The notes under the pieces are model-generated. The model ran no database searches. It was not told where the DNA came from and was given only the letters and a program-made list of their open reading frames with translations. A DNA stretch of 64,000 nucleotides from Gari tellinella. Taxonomy: Eukaryota > Mollusca > Bivalvia > Cardiida > Psammobiidae. Where the stretch lies: NCBI GenBank assembly GCA_922989275.2, contig OV277863.1:26130001-26194000 (forward strand), read 5' to 3'. This document shows, piece after piece, positions 26,601-41,600 of this stretch (position 1 is the stretch's first letter; each line of letters opens with the position of its first letter). The translations under genes and the position numbers were made by a program.

Positions 26601-29600
26601 AACCTTATTTGCTCTTTTATCATATTGGCTTGCTGTATTTTCAACTCTCTTTCCTGAAATAACATGAAACATTTCAAATCATTAACCCATTCGTGCCCAG
26701 TGGATTCTTCCATGCTTTATATATATTGGATTAGTCCATTTTTTATCTAAGGGATGCCTGGTCTAAATTTTCATTTTCGTTTTGTTTTATATTGAAATTC
26801 CTATCAGCAAACAGTGTAGACTCTGATCAGACGCCGCAAAATGCGGCGTCTGATCAGAGTCTACACTGTTTGCCTATGTCCCATATATGGGATCGTGGGC
26901 ACTAATGGGTTAAATTGTACAAGTATTTTCAAATTGTCTGGAATTAATCAGGGAGCAATATAGTTTGAAAATATGATTCATCCTTATAAATAAGTATGAA
27001 TCACCAGAGTTAAACCTGTGTTAACCCATTACCCAATAAATATGCCTTAAACCCTTTCACTACCAAATTTTCCCTAAGTTTTTTAACCCTTCACTGTTTC
27101 ATTGTCGTCTGCTTCAGTTTTGTTGTTTGCAAGATCCGTTTCAAAGTAAGATTTAATGTTGTATGACTTAAAACATATTGAAATGAGTGTCAAACAGTTT
27201 AGATCCTTATCAGACGCCGCAATACGAGACGTCTGATCAGGGTCTTAACTGTTTGCAAGCACGCTTTTAAGCCCCATTTAGAGTAAAAGGGTTAAACGTC
27301 TTTAAGTTATTCCTCTACTGGGGAAAACTGCTTCACTTTATACATAAATGAATATACACCATCAGAAATAGTTTCCATGCTCTAGCAGATGGTAGCTTAA
27401 AGCAGGCTGAAAGTAAAGCAGAATGCACCTTAAGGCGCATTCTGCTTTACTTTCAACCTGCTTTAATCGATAGCCTGTTTCTAGTATTGAAGATAATTAA
27501 GTGAAGATAAGAATGTGCTTTACTTTCAGCCTGCATTAAGCTTCCATCTGCTAGGATATAGGAACTATTTTTTATTTTGTGCATTTATTACAGTATAAAA
27601 TGGAATTATTTTCTTCAATCAAGGAATGAATTAAATGCGTAAAAGTGTGTAACTAAGGAGTAATGGATTAAACAACTATTATCAAGCATAGTTATGTCTT
27701 AACCCTTTTTCCAGAGAATAAAATTCAAGATAAACAATAACAAACAGTGCTAAATAGTTGCTATGTTGAAATATTCAAACAACAAACAAAACTAAACAGT
27801 GCTATAATCAACAACAATTGTGCCATCATAAGCAAAACAAAATATCCATAACTCACTGGGGGCTAACTAGGTATTACGATGAAATGTATTGCTACGACAA
27901 CTTATATGGGTATTATAACAAATTTGTATTGCTACAAAGGCAACTTTGTTTTCGTAGACAAACATTTCTCACTGTATACATTGACTTCGTAGCAATACAA
28001 ATCTATTATAATACCCATATAGGTTGTCGTAGCAATACATTTTGATGATAATACGTAGTTGGCTCCTGTGATAAATACTTCTTATGGTATAGAGTGGATC
28101 AAGAAAAGCCCTAAGTTTATATTGTTCAGCATTTACCCTTCTCCTGATGAATATTTAACCCTTCGCCCAATAGAAGCGCCTTTTAGCGGATATGATTTAT
28201 TCCTCCGCTGAAGAAAATAGTTTTTAATCAATAATGAATATGTATTATCGGGAATATTATCTATATTATAGCACATGATAGCTTAAAGCAGGCTGAAAGT
28301 AAAGCAGAATGCGCCCTCAGGCGCATTCTGCTTTACTTTCAACCTGCTTTACGTAGTCACCTATCTTAAGTACTAGAAATAGGCTATCAGGTAAAGGGTT
28401 AAGAATTAAACTGAAGTTTTTAGTAAAATTGGGCATAAGGCCTGTACTTGAATATTTGTCTGTGTATAAATTCTTAATAAATTTTAAGTACAAAGGGGCA
28501 TAATGTGTTAAATATTTGTGACAAGAGTCATAGGCCTTGTGTCTGTCATGCAGGCTGTGATGAGGAGAAAATAATTATAACTTTCAATCAAACCCAATAA
28601 GAAATAAGGCAGATTTATAACTTTCATTGAAAATAAAATTGACAGTAAAATGCATGTTGTTAAAAGGAGAATAACTGTTGAATTATTAAATATAGAGTTA
28701 TTGGACTTGAGAATCATTCTGGCATGCACATGCATTTGATACGGCTTGGAAAGACAGGAATCTCTGCTATGTATGCTTTCTTATGTGGCAGAGACATCTT
28801 GTATTTGAGCATTTTCTCACATAGTCATCAGTTATTATCCATAGAATAGGATACTATATACACTTTTTCGTTTGCTGTTTGTACTTAAAGTTACATATTG
28901 ACATTTTAACAGAAGATAAAGATGAGTGACAAACAGTTTGAACCCAGATCAGACGCCACTTTACCCGGCATCTGATCTGGGTTCAAATTGTTTGCAAATG
29001 TAAGCCAAGTCATGCTCAGCACTCTATGGGTATCACTTTCCCCTCCCTATAACAACCTCCTCCAAACAACACACTCAATATTTGTCTCCCATATGGTGTT
29101 GTTGTAGAGAGGGAGCATTGTATCTAGTTACCTAAGTGATGCAGCATTTATGTTACAGAAAATAGTAGCTATTAACCCATTACCTCTTAGCCTATTTCTA
29201 GCTTTGAAAACAGGTGACCACTTAAAGCAGGTTGAAAGTAAAGCAGAATGTGCCTTAAGGCTTTACTTTCAGCCTGCTTTAAGCTACCATCTGCAAGGAT
29301 ATAGAAAATATTTCTTCTGATACATATTCTTGGCTGTATAAATTGGAACTATTTTCTTCAATGGAGGAATAAATAGAGGCGTAAAAAGGCGTTTTTAAGG
29401 GGTAATGGGTTAAGTAGGCTGAAAGTCGAGCCAAATGTGCCTTAAGCCATACTCTGCTTCACTTTTAACCTGCTTTAATAAGTGATTATCTTTCTTCAAA
29501 ATTAGAAACAGTCTATGGAGTAAAAGGTTAAAACAGGTGATAGCTCTTAAAGAAGCTTTCTGCATTATGTTTTTTCTGCATTAAGCAGTTCTCTGCTGAT

Positions 29601-32600
29601 AAAGATCTCCATTTATCCTTAACCCATTCCCCCATAAATACGCCTTTTTACACCTTTTATTTATTCCTGAACTCAAGAAAATAGTTCAAATTTATACAGT
29701 CATGATTTGTATTGTAAGAAATATTTTCTATTTTCTAGCAGATGGAAGGTTAAGGCAGGCTGAAAGTAAAGCAGAATACACCTAAAGGCGCATTCTGCTT
29801 TACTTTCAACCTGCTTTAAGTGGTCATTTTTCTTCAAAACTAGAAACTGGCTAATGGGTAATGGGTCAATTGTTGGTGTAGGAGTAATAGTACTGTATGT
29901 TTAACTAAAGGAGTTTGAATTATTCAACTCAATAGTAAAGATACCAGTGGTAATTTTGCCTGTGCATCCTGAGTCCTATACTCATTAAATTTGCCAGGGA
30001 CTCATTATTCACAAAGTTGCGAGTCCCAGAAAAGCCTTTATTAACCTATTACTCATGAGCAAATAGTAGCTTAAAGCAGGTTGAAAGTGAAGCAGAATGT
30101 GCCTTAAGGCACATTCTGCTTTACTTTCAACCTGCTTTAAGTGGTCACCTGTCTTCAAAACTAGAAATAAATGATGGGATATTCCCGGCTGTACTTTTTC
30201 CTAGGTTTTATGGAAAAAAAAACATGGAAAAAACCTCAGAGTATTCGGACGGTCATATTACAAAAACCTTGGAAAAAAAGACGAGAAAACCTTAGAAAAT
30301 ACAAGACCTTGGTTTTTACATGGTTTGACAAAATACCTCGGAAAAGTTTACGAGGAATCCTTGTAAAATATTTAATTTCCAAGGTTTTCTCCTAAAAACC
30401 ACGGAAACAAAAATCCTCGGAAAATTTTATGAGGAATCCTTGTAAAATATTTACTCTGTTATTTCCGTGGTTTTTTCCTAAAAACCACGGAAATGTTAGA
30501 ACCATTTTACGTGGTTTCGACAAAATACCATGGAAAAGTATACGAGGAATAGTTAACTACTAGTGGGTGGGGTACCACATGCTTTTGTTTGTATCATGTA
30601 AATATCCAAAATATATTATGATCATGATAAAATTGTATTTATGTAAGTTATGTAACTTATCATGAATCTTTTGTCAGGAGTCTGAACTGGTTTGGAGTCT
30701 TTAATTTTTGCCACATTCACATTTTAAAGTATAGATAAACAGACAACTTAAATCTCTGACCTCTGATTGTTGTGAGCTGGTGTCCTGGGTTTGTATAATA
30801 TTCACTGTTTTGTGAAACTTACAATTGTAGCAAATATTACTTATATTCTGTCTGTCACACTTTTTGTCAAGAAGATATCTCCATGTTTATAATTCACTAA
30901 GTTGTACTTCCAAGGTTTTTCCGTGCTTGAAAATGTCTAAGTACAATTTTTACGAGGTGCAAATTGTTTAAGTTATTATTTTACAAGGATTTTCCGTGCT
31001 AAAAAATGGTTAAGTTCTTATTTCCGAGATTGTTCCGTGTTTATTTTTGCCAAAGTCCAATTTTTCCAAGCTTTTGCCAAGGTTTTAAGAGTTTCCAAGG
31101 TTTTTTCTTGATATTTACGTGGTTTTTTTGTTCATAAGCATGCATAAACCTTGGAAATTTTGGTGACTAAACAAAAACCTTGGAAATTGTTACGAATAAC
31201 CATGGAACTTTTAGAATTCCATGTAAATTCCACGTAAATTATTCATATTTCATGGAAATTTTACAGTGAACCTTGGAAAAAGTACAGCCGGGTTGTGTTA
31301 ATTTTTCACCTCAAGGACTCAATGTTTGTCTCAAGGACTCATTGCTTTACAGAATGTGCATCCCGAGGACTCATTCATCTGATTTCTAAAATTATCACTG
31401 AGATTACCCTCACTTAACCCTTAGCCTGCCACTCACGACTTTAGCTCCATATGCAAACAGCTTGGATCCGGATGAGACGCCGAGTAACTCGGCGTCTCAT
31501 CCGGATCCAAGCTGTTTGACACTCGGACAACATTTTCAGCAATTTTGGGCAACTTTGAAGCACTTTGAAACTTGAAGCAGACGAGAAATATAGCAGACGA
31601 CAATTTATTTGGCGGGCTAAGGGTTAATTCAACTGTACTGGTGAGAGGCCCCAGTTGCATTTCACTCTTTGCATGCTCAGTTTTGCTGTTCGTTTTTTTT
31701 GCCTGCAACAATTGTCATCTGCTACTGTTCTAAAAGCAGATTTCCCAAATTTCTTTGTTAAAATGGGTCAGTGTAAAAAAGTTTGGATCTTGATGAGACG
31801 CCGCATTTACACACCATCCCATCAGGGTCCAAACTGTTTGCATAGATGATTACGATTCTGCTGCTATAGCATGCTGAGAGTTAAAACTTAGACCTTAGAT
31901 ACATAATTATGTGACTCAACAAAACTCCAAACTCTTCACATGTCAGAGGTGAAACATGTAAATACAGGTGATGGCTTTATACCTAGCTTGTCCCATTCTT
32001 ATACATGTACAGTGTTCACTCATGTACATGTAGATGGTTTTTGAAAGCAGGTTTTTAAAAATATGAAGGAACAAGGGTGAGGTCATTTCAGAGGGGGGGG
32101 GGGGGGATTTAGTGCAGTGTTTTATGGCTTTAAAGAGAAGCTTTCTATTTTACTTTCAATCTGCTTTAGGCAGCCATTTGTCGCCAAGTATGTACAGTTT
32201 AGTTAACCCTTTCCCCCATAAATACATCTTTGTAGGCCTTTAATTAATTCCTCCACTGAAGAAAACAGTTCCAATTTATACTGTCACAAATAAAAATCAT
32301 AAGAAATATTTTTCTATATTCTAGCAGATAATCGCTTAAAGCAGGCTGAAAGTTAAGTAGAATACACCTTAAGGCACATTCTGCTTTACTTTCAACCTGC
32401 TTAAAGTGGTCACATATATTCAAAACTAGAAACAGGCTATGGAGTAATTGGTTAATCAAGACGTTTTATGAAAAAAGGAATTTCTTTGCTAGAGTCACTA
32501 TGAGTTCATTCTCTGCTAGGGAGATTAACTCTTATCATTTCTAATTATGAAGACAAGTGACCACTTAAAGCAGGTTGAAAGTAATGCAGAATGCACCTTA

Positions 32601-35600
32601 AGGCACATTCTGCTTTACTTTCAGCCTCCTATAAGCCTGCTAGGATACAGACAATATTCTTATGGTATACGTTTAAAATTTGAACCATTTTCTTCCGTTG
32701 AGGAGTAAATTAAATATTGGTGAAAGGCACTTCTATTAGGGAAAGGGTTAATAGAAAATGTTCCTTTCAAATGTTCAATTATATGTTTATTTGTATTATA
32801 CAGTAAGGCCTCTCTATATGCAACAAGTGACTGCTTGGAGTGGGATGACAGTAAAACAGAGAGCTCCGCTAGGATTTTTCTGTTTTGCTAGTTTCTGTCT
32901 TTTTGTAGTAAAAACTTACTAAAAAAAACTCTTACCATGCAGACATACACTACAGTGATTACCTTTGCAGTTTGGATCCAGATGAGATGCCATGTAATGC
33001 AGCCTCTCATCTGGATCAAAACTGTTTGACACTCTGATCCTGGTTTGAAACAACATTTAGACAAATTCTGTTTTTAGACTGATAGCAGGTGACAATAATT
33101 GTTGCAGACGAAAAAATTACCCAGCATGCAAAGAGATAAGCAATGAACTGGATTTTCACAAAGGTACGTGTAGTAAAAAACACTGTGTACAAAATAGCAG
33201 GGCAGAAATTTAACCCATTACTCCATAGCCTGTAACAGTTTTAAAGTAAAGCAGAATGCGCCATACGACACATGCTATTTACCTTTCAGCCTGCATTAAG
33301 CTACAATCTGTTAAAATATAGAAGATATTTCTATGGAAAATATTAATGACTATAAATTGAAACTATTTTCTTCAGTGGCCGAATATATTAAATGGGTAAA
33401 AATGTGAATCTATGGAGTAATGGGTTAATGCCTTTGATTTATTTGTCCACTGAAGAAAATAGTTCCAATTTATACTGTCATAAATATGCACCATAAGAAA
33501 TAGTTTCTATATCCTAGCAGATAGTAGCTTAAAGCAGGCTGAAAGTAAAGCAGAATGCGCCTTAAGGTGCATTCTGCTTTATTTTCAACCTGCTTCAAGT
33601 GATTACAGAGCTCCAGATTATGGGGGGTATTTCAAAAAAAAAAAATTTATTTCTGCTTTAAACCCTATGGTGTCACTACTCATTAGAATCACCTCGAAGA
33701 GACAATTCTAATGAGTATAACACCATAGGATTTGATGCTAAAATAAGTGAGAAGATGTTTACTCCCTCTTATCTGGAGCCCTGGTGATTACCTTTCTTCA
33801 AATTCAGAAACGACCTATGGGGTAATGGGTTAAAAGACTTACAAGGTCTTGGTGCTAATACAGGCAACTGCACAATACAACTGAGAGAAGAAGGTGTGTG
33901 ACTGTGAATGTTTGTGTTCTAGCAGTTATAGAACAGGTTAAGACATATCTCAACACGATCACAAACCTCGGTCTTTTTCAATTCCGCTACATATCTCCTC
34001 TGCCGAGCCTCCTCCTGCTTCCGTCGTTTTTTCTAGGCATGCAGAAATTATATCGTGTTAAAAAACAACTTTCACTACATGTACGAAAAGAAAAGAATGG
34101 AAGAAACAGTGAAATGGGACAACACTGCGTTACGCATCAATGTCTAATGGAAATGATGAGCGTCACTGGAAATATGGCATGTTGCAAATAGTGCAGACTA
34201 AGAGTACACTGCGTACAGTCTATCTTGTACAGTGCTCCCTCTCTACAACGGCCCTCCCAACAATGACTCCCTCCTTACAACGACCCTTGTTGCAGTTCCC
34301 TAAACAGGACAATTATGTCCAACCTATTCAAGACTGCAATATCCTCTGCTTAAAATTGTTGTCTGCTGTTTTTCTCAAAGTTACATAATGGACATTTTGA
34401 CAGAAAAAAAACTTAATGACGAGTGACAAACAGCTTGAATCCAGATCAGATGCCGCGTTACAAATTCTCCTCCCTATAATGACTCCCTCCGAACAATGCA
34501 CACAATTTTTGTTTCCCGTTGGGTATTGTTGTAGAGAGTGAGTGCTGTAGTGCAGACTACGAGCACACTGCATACAGTCCTATCTTGTATTGACCTGTTC
34601 CCCCATAGCCTGTTCGTTACAACTGTCTACAAAGCACGATTCAAATTAGCAGTCACAGCACAGCATTTGTGCAGACTGAAGGATCTAAGAATTCTAAATA
34701 TTACTCTTATCTTGCTTGTACAGTAAAACCTCTCTATTACGACCACTAAATTGCCTTAATTATTGGGTGTTTAAGATAGGTGACTGCTTAAAGCGAGATG
34801 ACAGTAAGAGCTTTCTGTTTTACTGTCACATTGCTTTAATCCTTTCCCCCATACAAGCGCCTTTTAGTGGAAATGATTTATTCTTCCCCTGAAGAAAATA
34901 GTTCCAATTTAATCAGTCATGAATATATAGCATAGGGAATATTTTTCTATATTCTAGCACATGGAAGCTTAAAGCAGGCTGAAAGTAAAGCAGAATGCAC
35001 CTTAAGGCGCATTCTGCTTTTCTTTCAACCTGCTTTAAGTGATCACCTATCTTCAAAACTAGAAACAGGCTATCAGGCCACCTGTCTTTTATACAACCAA
35101 TTAGCCTGCATGGTAGTAGTCGTAATAGAGACGTTTTACTGTGCATAGAACAAGAGGATTTAGTGGTCGTAATAGTGAAGTTCTACTGTACATATAAACA
35201 GAGGGTTTGAATGACAGTATAGCCAATACAGACATATAAAAGCACAAATCAAGAAGGTAAACTTTGACAGGCAGAAGCAAAGATACACACTGTTCACAGA
35301 CACACACAAATATACACAGACAGACAAGGGACAAAGAAAGGAAACTTGTTGTTTCATGGTCACTCAAAAGTAGCTCAGTTTTAAGCCATTAACACAGGTG
35401 GCTGCCTTGTGCAGGACAGAAATAAAGCAGAAAGCTCCTTAACCCTTTCCTCCCTGAAACCTCAAATGGACAATTCTAATTTTCAAATTAGTCTAGTCCA
35501 TTTTTGACTTTTTAAGGTTGATTTTTACAATATATGTCAAAATAAGATACAGTGTAGATCCTGATCAGAGGGCTCCTATTAGCAGCCCTCTGAGCAGGGT

Positions 35601-38600
35601 CTACACTGTTTGCATAGGACAAGTGTTCTTCTCACATGTATGCTGTTTGCAAATGATGCGTGACTAGGGTTCAAAGAGTTAAGGAGCTTTAGTTTCATCT
35701 ATAAATTTTAGAGCTTCTGTTTAGGGAGACTGTACAACACAAGTTTAATAGTGTCACAACCTAAAATCACCAAGTCCTGAAATTCCTGCTTTCAAAGCAT
35801 GAAACTTTAAGTTTCAATACATAGAAGATAGAATTTTCAGACAGCTGGAGGACTCAGGAACTCAAGACAAGATACAGGTACAGTGGAGAATCTGTTATTC
35901 TTTCCCAATAAACGCGTTTACGCTAAAACTATTATTTGCAGTGCAAACAGTTTGGAGCCAGATCAGACGCCGGGTAACCCGGCGTCTGATCAGGCTCCAA
36001 ACTGTTTGCCACCAAGATAAACATGAATTATCAGAATTGTCAAAAAGTTGTTCTTTTCTACGTTTTAGTGTTTTGCGTTTGCGTACGTTTGCGTTTAAAC
36101 GGGAAAGAATAACAGATTCTCCACTGTAACTATTGGCACTAAAAGCAACAACACATTGAATAACATCTACACCCAAATACTTCTTTATTCCATTCTTGGT
36201 AATTCCTATTTAACCCTTTACTCCACTTTTTTTAACCTTTTACTCCTTAACTCCACTTCTTGTTTCTATTATGGAAGACAGGTGGCCACTTAAAGCAGGT
36301 TGGAAGTAAAACACTTTCAGAATGTGCCTTTAAGGTGCATTCTGCTTTACTTTCAGCCTGCTTTAAGCTACCATCTACTAAGATATAGAAAAATAATTCT
36401 TGTTGTACATATTAATGACTGAATAAATTGGAATTTTTTTTCTTCAGTGGCGGAATAAATTAAATATGTTCAAATGTGTATCTATGAAGTAAATGGGTTA
36501 AAATCTACACTAGCTTGACAAAGTTTTGTTTTTGATACAGCTGTTTTGGTCATCTATGTACTAAATACATATTCATACTCTTTAACTCTATCAACACTGA
36601 GTAACCCTTTAACCCATTACCCTATAAATACACCTTTTTACGCCTTAACTGTATCCCTGAACTAAAGAAAATAACTCCATTTTATTCAGTTAAGAATAAT
36701 CAACATAAGATATTTTTTCCATATTCTAGTAGGTGGTAGCTTAAAGCAGGCTGAAACTAAAGCAGAATGTGCCTTAAGACGCATTCTGCTTTACTTTCAA
36801 CCTGCTTTAAGTGGTCACCTGTCTTTAAAATTAGAAACAGGATAGGGGGTAATGGGTTAAACACTACTAAACTGCTGACGGCTGAAATTGGCCCATCTCA
36901 TAAGTGATATTATGTCTTTCTTATATAAAAAGTTGTTGCTTAAAGAAGGCTGAAATTCAAGCAAAAAAGCTTTCTATTTTACTGTCAACCCGTTTTAACC
37001 CTATCACTGCCATGATCACAAAAGTACATGTCTAACACAGTCGCTGCCATATCATTGTCTACTTAAGAAATAGTAAATTCATACCAGTGTTTTATCGTGG
37101 CAATAAAACACGGGTAGGAGTTGAGATGCATAGTAATTTAATCACGAGGCCGAAGGCAGAGTGATTTAATTACCAGCATCTCAACGACTACCCGTGTTTT
37201 ATTGCACAATAAGACACTGGTATTAATTTGTTATTTCGATTCTAACACTTCAATTTAACTAGGTTAACCACAATTTGCACCAACGCAATGGTATATTTCT
37301 TGGCATACGCATTTTCAAAGCCATATGACGTCACGTTAAGACGTTATAGCGCATTGAGAGTTTAAACATGGTTACGTTCCTTCTTTGTTTATTATTTATA
37401 TAGGGGTGTGCGCGAAGTGTGTTAGAATTATAGATTCTATTTCTCATAGACCTGCTTGTACTTTTAAAATTTGGAAATTTATGCGTTTTCCACTTAGGAA
37501 ACATTAATATGAGTGTCAATCAGTTTGGATCCTGATCAGATGCCCCGTTTTGCAGCATCTAATCAGGATCCAAACTGTTTGCAAATGTTAGTATTGTCGG
37601 CCATGGCAGAGAAAGGGTTCTGAAGGAAATAGATGAACAACAGCATTCCAGATACTATCAACTAAAGGCCTATAGCAAAAGACAGTCAGAAAACCTCCTG
37701 CATATTACCTCTACATTCACTATCAATCAACTCTTTGCATGCTGGGCAATATTTTCATCAGCAACAACTGTCGTCTGCTACTGTTCTAAAATCTAAAAAT
37801 AGAATTTTCAGAATTTCTTTTTTAAAACAGGGTCAGTGCGTCAAGCAGTTGGGATCCTGATGGGACGCCGCTTTACGCGGCGGACGCTGCTTTACGCGGC
37901 GTCTCATCTGGATCCAAACTGGTTGCTAAAGTAATCACTGTGTGACAAATATCTGCTGCTAGCATGGTAAGAGTTGAGAGTTGAGACCTGTTACAAAAGG
38001 CAGTCACAAAACTACCTGTATAATACCTCTAGAATTTGTTGGGCTCTCATCTCCCTCTTTATACGTATCCGTTCGTCCCGCTGAACCCGTTCCTGTTCCC
38101 TTATCAGCCTGATATGGTCCCTCTGTTTCCTCTTTTCAAGCACTGTAGGAAAAACAAGATTTGTTAGAGAATTGCCAGGGACGAGGACTATGGCTGTCCC
38201 ACTGTATGGGACAAAACATTGAGGCAAGTCAAGTTGAATTTCTATCATTTTTTCTGACAGGACAACTTGATTTAAATCAGATGTTATAACTGACACAATG
38301 TTAACAATTTGCTTTAACCCATTACCCCATAGCCTGTTTCCAGTTTTTAAGACATGTGACCACTTAAAGCAGGTTGAAAGTAAAGCAGAATGCGCCTTAA
38401 GGTGCATTCTGCTTTACTTTCAGCCTGCTTTGAGCTATCATTTGCTAAAAAATTGAAAATATTTCTTATTATACGTATTCAAAACTGTATAAATAGGAAC
38501 TATTTTCTTCAGTGGAGGAATAAATTAAATGTTTATGGGGTAATGGGTTAAGCAAGACAGAAGAATGACTTCCCCACCCCATCAAACCATGAGAGCAAGT

Positions 38601-41600
38601 CATTGTCCCGAAACCAAAGAGAAGATCATGTGACCTTTGCTATACTGACCTCAGATGCAATCTCAAGCACCCCCGCTTCTTAGCAACCAGTTCACCAAAT
38701 ATGGGCAGGTACACCATGGCAAACTTGACCTATAGTGACCTAGATTATGACTGGACAAGACCCACAATCAACAAGATTTTCCTATGATTTGACCTAGTGA
38801 CCTAGTTTTTGACTTGACATGACCCATATTCAAACTTGACCTATATATCAATGAGACAAACATTCTGACCAAGTTTAATCAAGATCCAATGAGATTTGTA
38901 GCCTCTAGAGTGTTAACAAGGTTTTTCTATGATTTGACCTAGTGACCTAGTTTTTGACCGGACATGACCCATATTCGAACTTGACCTATATATCAATGAG
39001 ACAAACATTCTGACCAAGTTTCATCAAGATCCAATGAGATTTGTAGCCTCTAGAGTGTTAACAAGATTTTTCTATGATTTAAACTCGTGACCTAGTTTTT
39101 GATTGGACATGACCCATATTCGAACTTGACCTAGATATCAATGAGACAAACATTCTGACCAAGTTTCATCAAGATCCAATGAGATTTGTAGCCTCTAGAG
39201 TGTTAACAAGGTTTTTCTATGATTTGACCTAGTGACCTAGTTTTTGACCGGACATGACCCATATTCAAACTTGACCTAGATATCGATGAGACAAACATTC
39301 TTACCATGTTTCATAAAGATCCAATGAGATGTGTAGCCTCTAGAGTGTTAACAAGATTTTTCTATGATTTGACCTAGTGACCTAGTTTTTGACCGGACAT
39401 GACCCACATTCAAACTTGACCTAGATATCAATGAGACAATTATTCTGACCAAGTTTCATTAAGATCCAATGAGATTTGTAGCCTCTAGAGTGTTAACAAG
39501 GTTTTTCTATGGTTTGGCCTAGTGACCTAGTTTTTGACCCAACATGACCCACATTCGAACTTGACCTAGATTTCTACTAGACAAACATTGTGATCAAGTT
39601 TCATGAAGATCCAATGAGATTTGTAGCCGGTAGAGTGTTAACGAACAATTGTGAACAGACAGACGGACGGACAGACGACGGACGACGGACATCCAGCGAT
39701 CCTAAAAGCTCACCTTGGCACTTCGTGCCAGTTGAGCTAAAAATGTCTATTGCTTTAAAAAAATAGCTTAATATCGTTGGTTATGTGAGAAAAAGAATCT
39801 GTCACTCGCTGATGTTTAAGACAAGTTGATCTCAAACGAGTCTAGGATAGAAAAGTTATTAAGCTCGCCAAGAATCGCTTAATAACATTTCAATTCTAGA
39901 CTCGTTTGAGATCAACTTGTCTTAAACATCGACTCATGACAGATCCTATATGTCTCCCTACCACTACCCTGGAGGAGATATGATAATGTAGAAAGCTCTA
40001 ATAAGAGCTTATTTTTATCCTGTAATGATCAGTCATCTTTCTTACAAAGCTCCACACTACATCAGCTAGTGGTCGCTTAACCATTAACTCCATGGCCTTT
40101 TTCTAGTATTGAAGAAAGATGACCACTTACAGCAGGCTGATAGTAAAGCAGAATGGGTCTTAAGGCATATTCTGCTTTACTTTCAGCCTGCTTTAAGCTA
40201 CAATCTGTTAGAATATAGACAGTTTTTCTTATGATACATATCAAAGACTGTATAAATTGGAGTTCATAACTATTAGAGGTCTGGAATATTGAAAAAATTA
40301 TTTTCTTCGGTTGAAGAATAAATTAAATGTATTAACCCATTACCCCATAGCCTGTTTCTAGTTTTGAAAATTGATGACCGCTTAAAGCAGGTTCAAAGTA
40401 AAGCAGAATGCGCCATAAGGCACATTCTGCTTAACTTTCAGCCTGCTTTAACCCTTTGAACCCTAGTCCCGCCTATAGGCGTCCTTTTCAAACAGTGTAC
40501 ATGTGAATAATACACTTGTCCTGTGCAAACAGTGAAGACCCAGATCAGAGGGCTCCGAAAGGAGCCCTCTGATCAGGGTCTTCACTGTTTGTCACAATGC
40601 CAAACATTGACAAAAACAACCCTTAAAAGTCAGAAATGGACTAGACTAAAATGGAAACTGGAATTTTCCATTTAAAGTTTCAGGGAGGAAAGAGTTAAGC
40701 TATAATCTGTTAAAATAAAGAAATTATTTCTTATGAAACATATTCATAACTGTTTAATAGTGGACCTATTTTCTTCAATGCAGTAATAACTTAAAGGCGT
40801 AAAAGGTTTATTTATGGGGTAATGGGTTAATGCATATATATAGAGTAATGGGAACAAGATCGAATTTTCATCCAAACTAAAAACCCTTTATCCTTGAAAG
40901 AGTTCATCTGGTTGGTGAATTCAATTTGACTATGAACAGGGACGATGGGGCCTACAAAAACTGTCACGAACACGACCCTGTTTTTGCCGCTCACGTGTGC
41001 GACTTCAATGTACACATTCCCACAGTTAAGAAGCGCAAGTTCTCCCCACGTATACGAACCTGGAAGCTGAGGGACCAAACTGTGGCAAATGAATTCCATG
41101 CAACCTTCGCAGGAAAAGTATCTGCTTCTGCAAATGACATGTCTACTGGAACTGCGGAAGAGGTGTGGGCGAGACTGAAGCAACCTCTCTTAACAACAGC
41201 CACAGAGGTGTGTGGACTCTCCAAAAACCACCAGTGGAAGCGCCAAACCTGGTGGTGGGACTAGAAAGTTGAGGATGCGGTGAAGACGAAACGATCCTGT
41301 TTCAAGAATTACAAAGCCCTATTAAAGACTGGCCCTAGCAGCGAGGTTTCTACAGCCAAAGCTATATACCATGAGGCTAGACGCATTGCCAAGCATGCGG
41401 TTTGGCAAGCAAAATCAGAGGCTGAAAAGGACAGGTTTGCGAACGTCTCTCCAAATGATGGAACCATCTTCAAGCTTGCAAAGCAAATGGACAGGCAAAA
41501 TCAGGATGTTGTGGGAGAGAAGTGTGTTAAGAACGACAAAGGTGAACTATCGCTCAGTGACGAGAAGAAGATGAAGGCGTGGGTGGAGCATTACTCTAAA

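Noticed and set aside
35101..35367. 88-codon Cys-rich minus-strand frame
   Set aside because: Made of CACA-type simple sequence and TA1 ends; no conservation visible.
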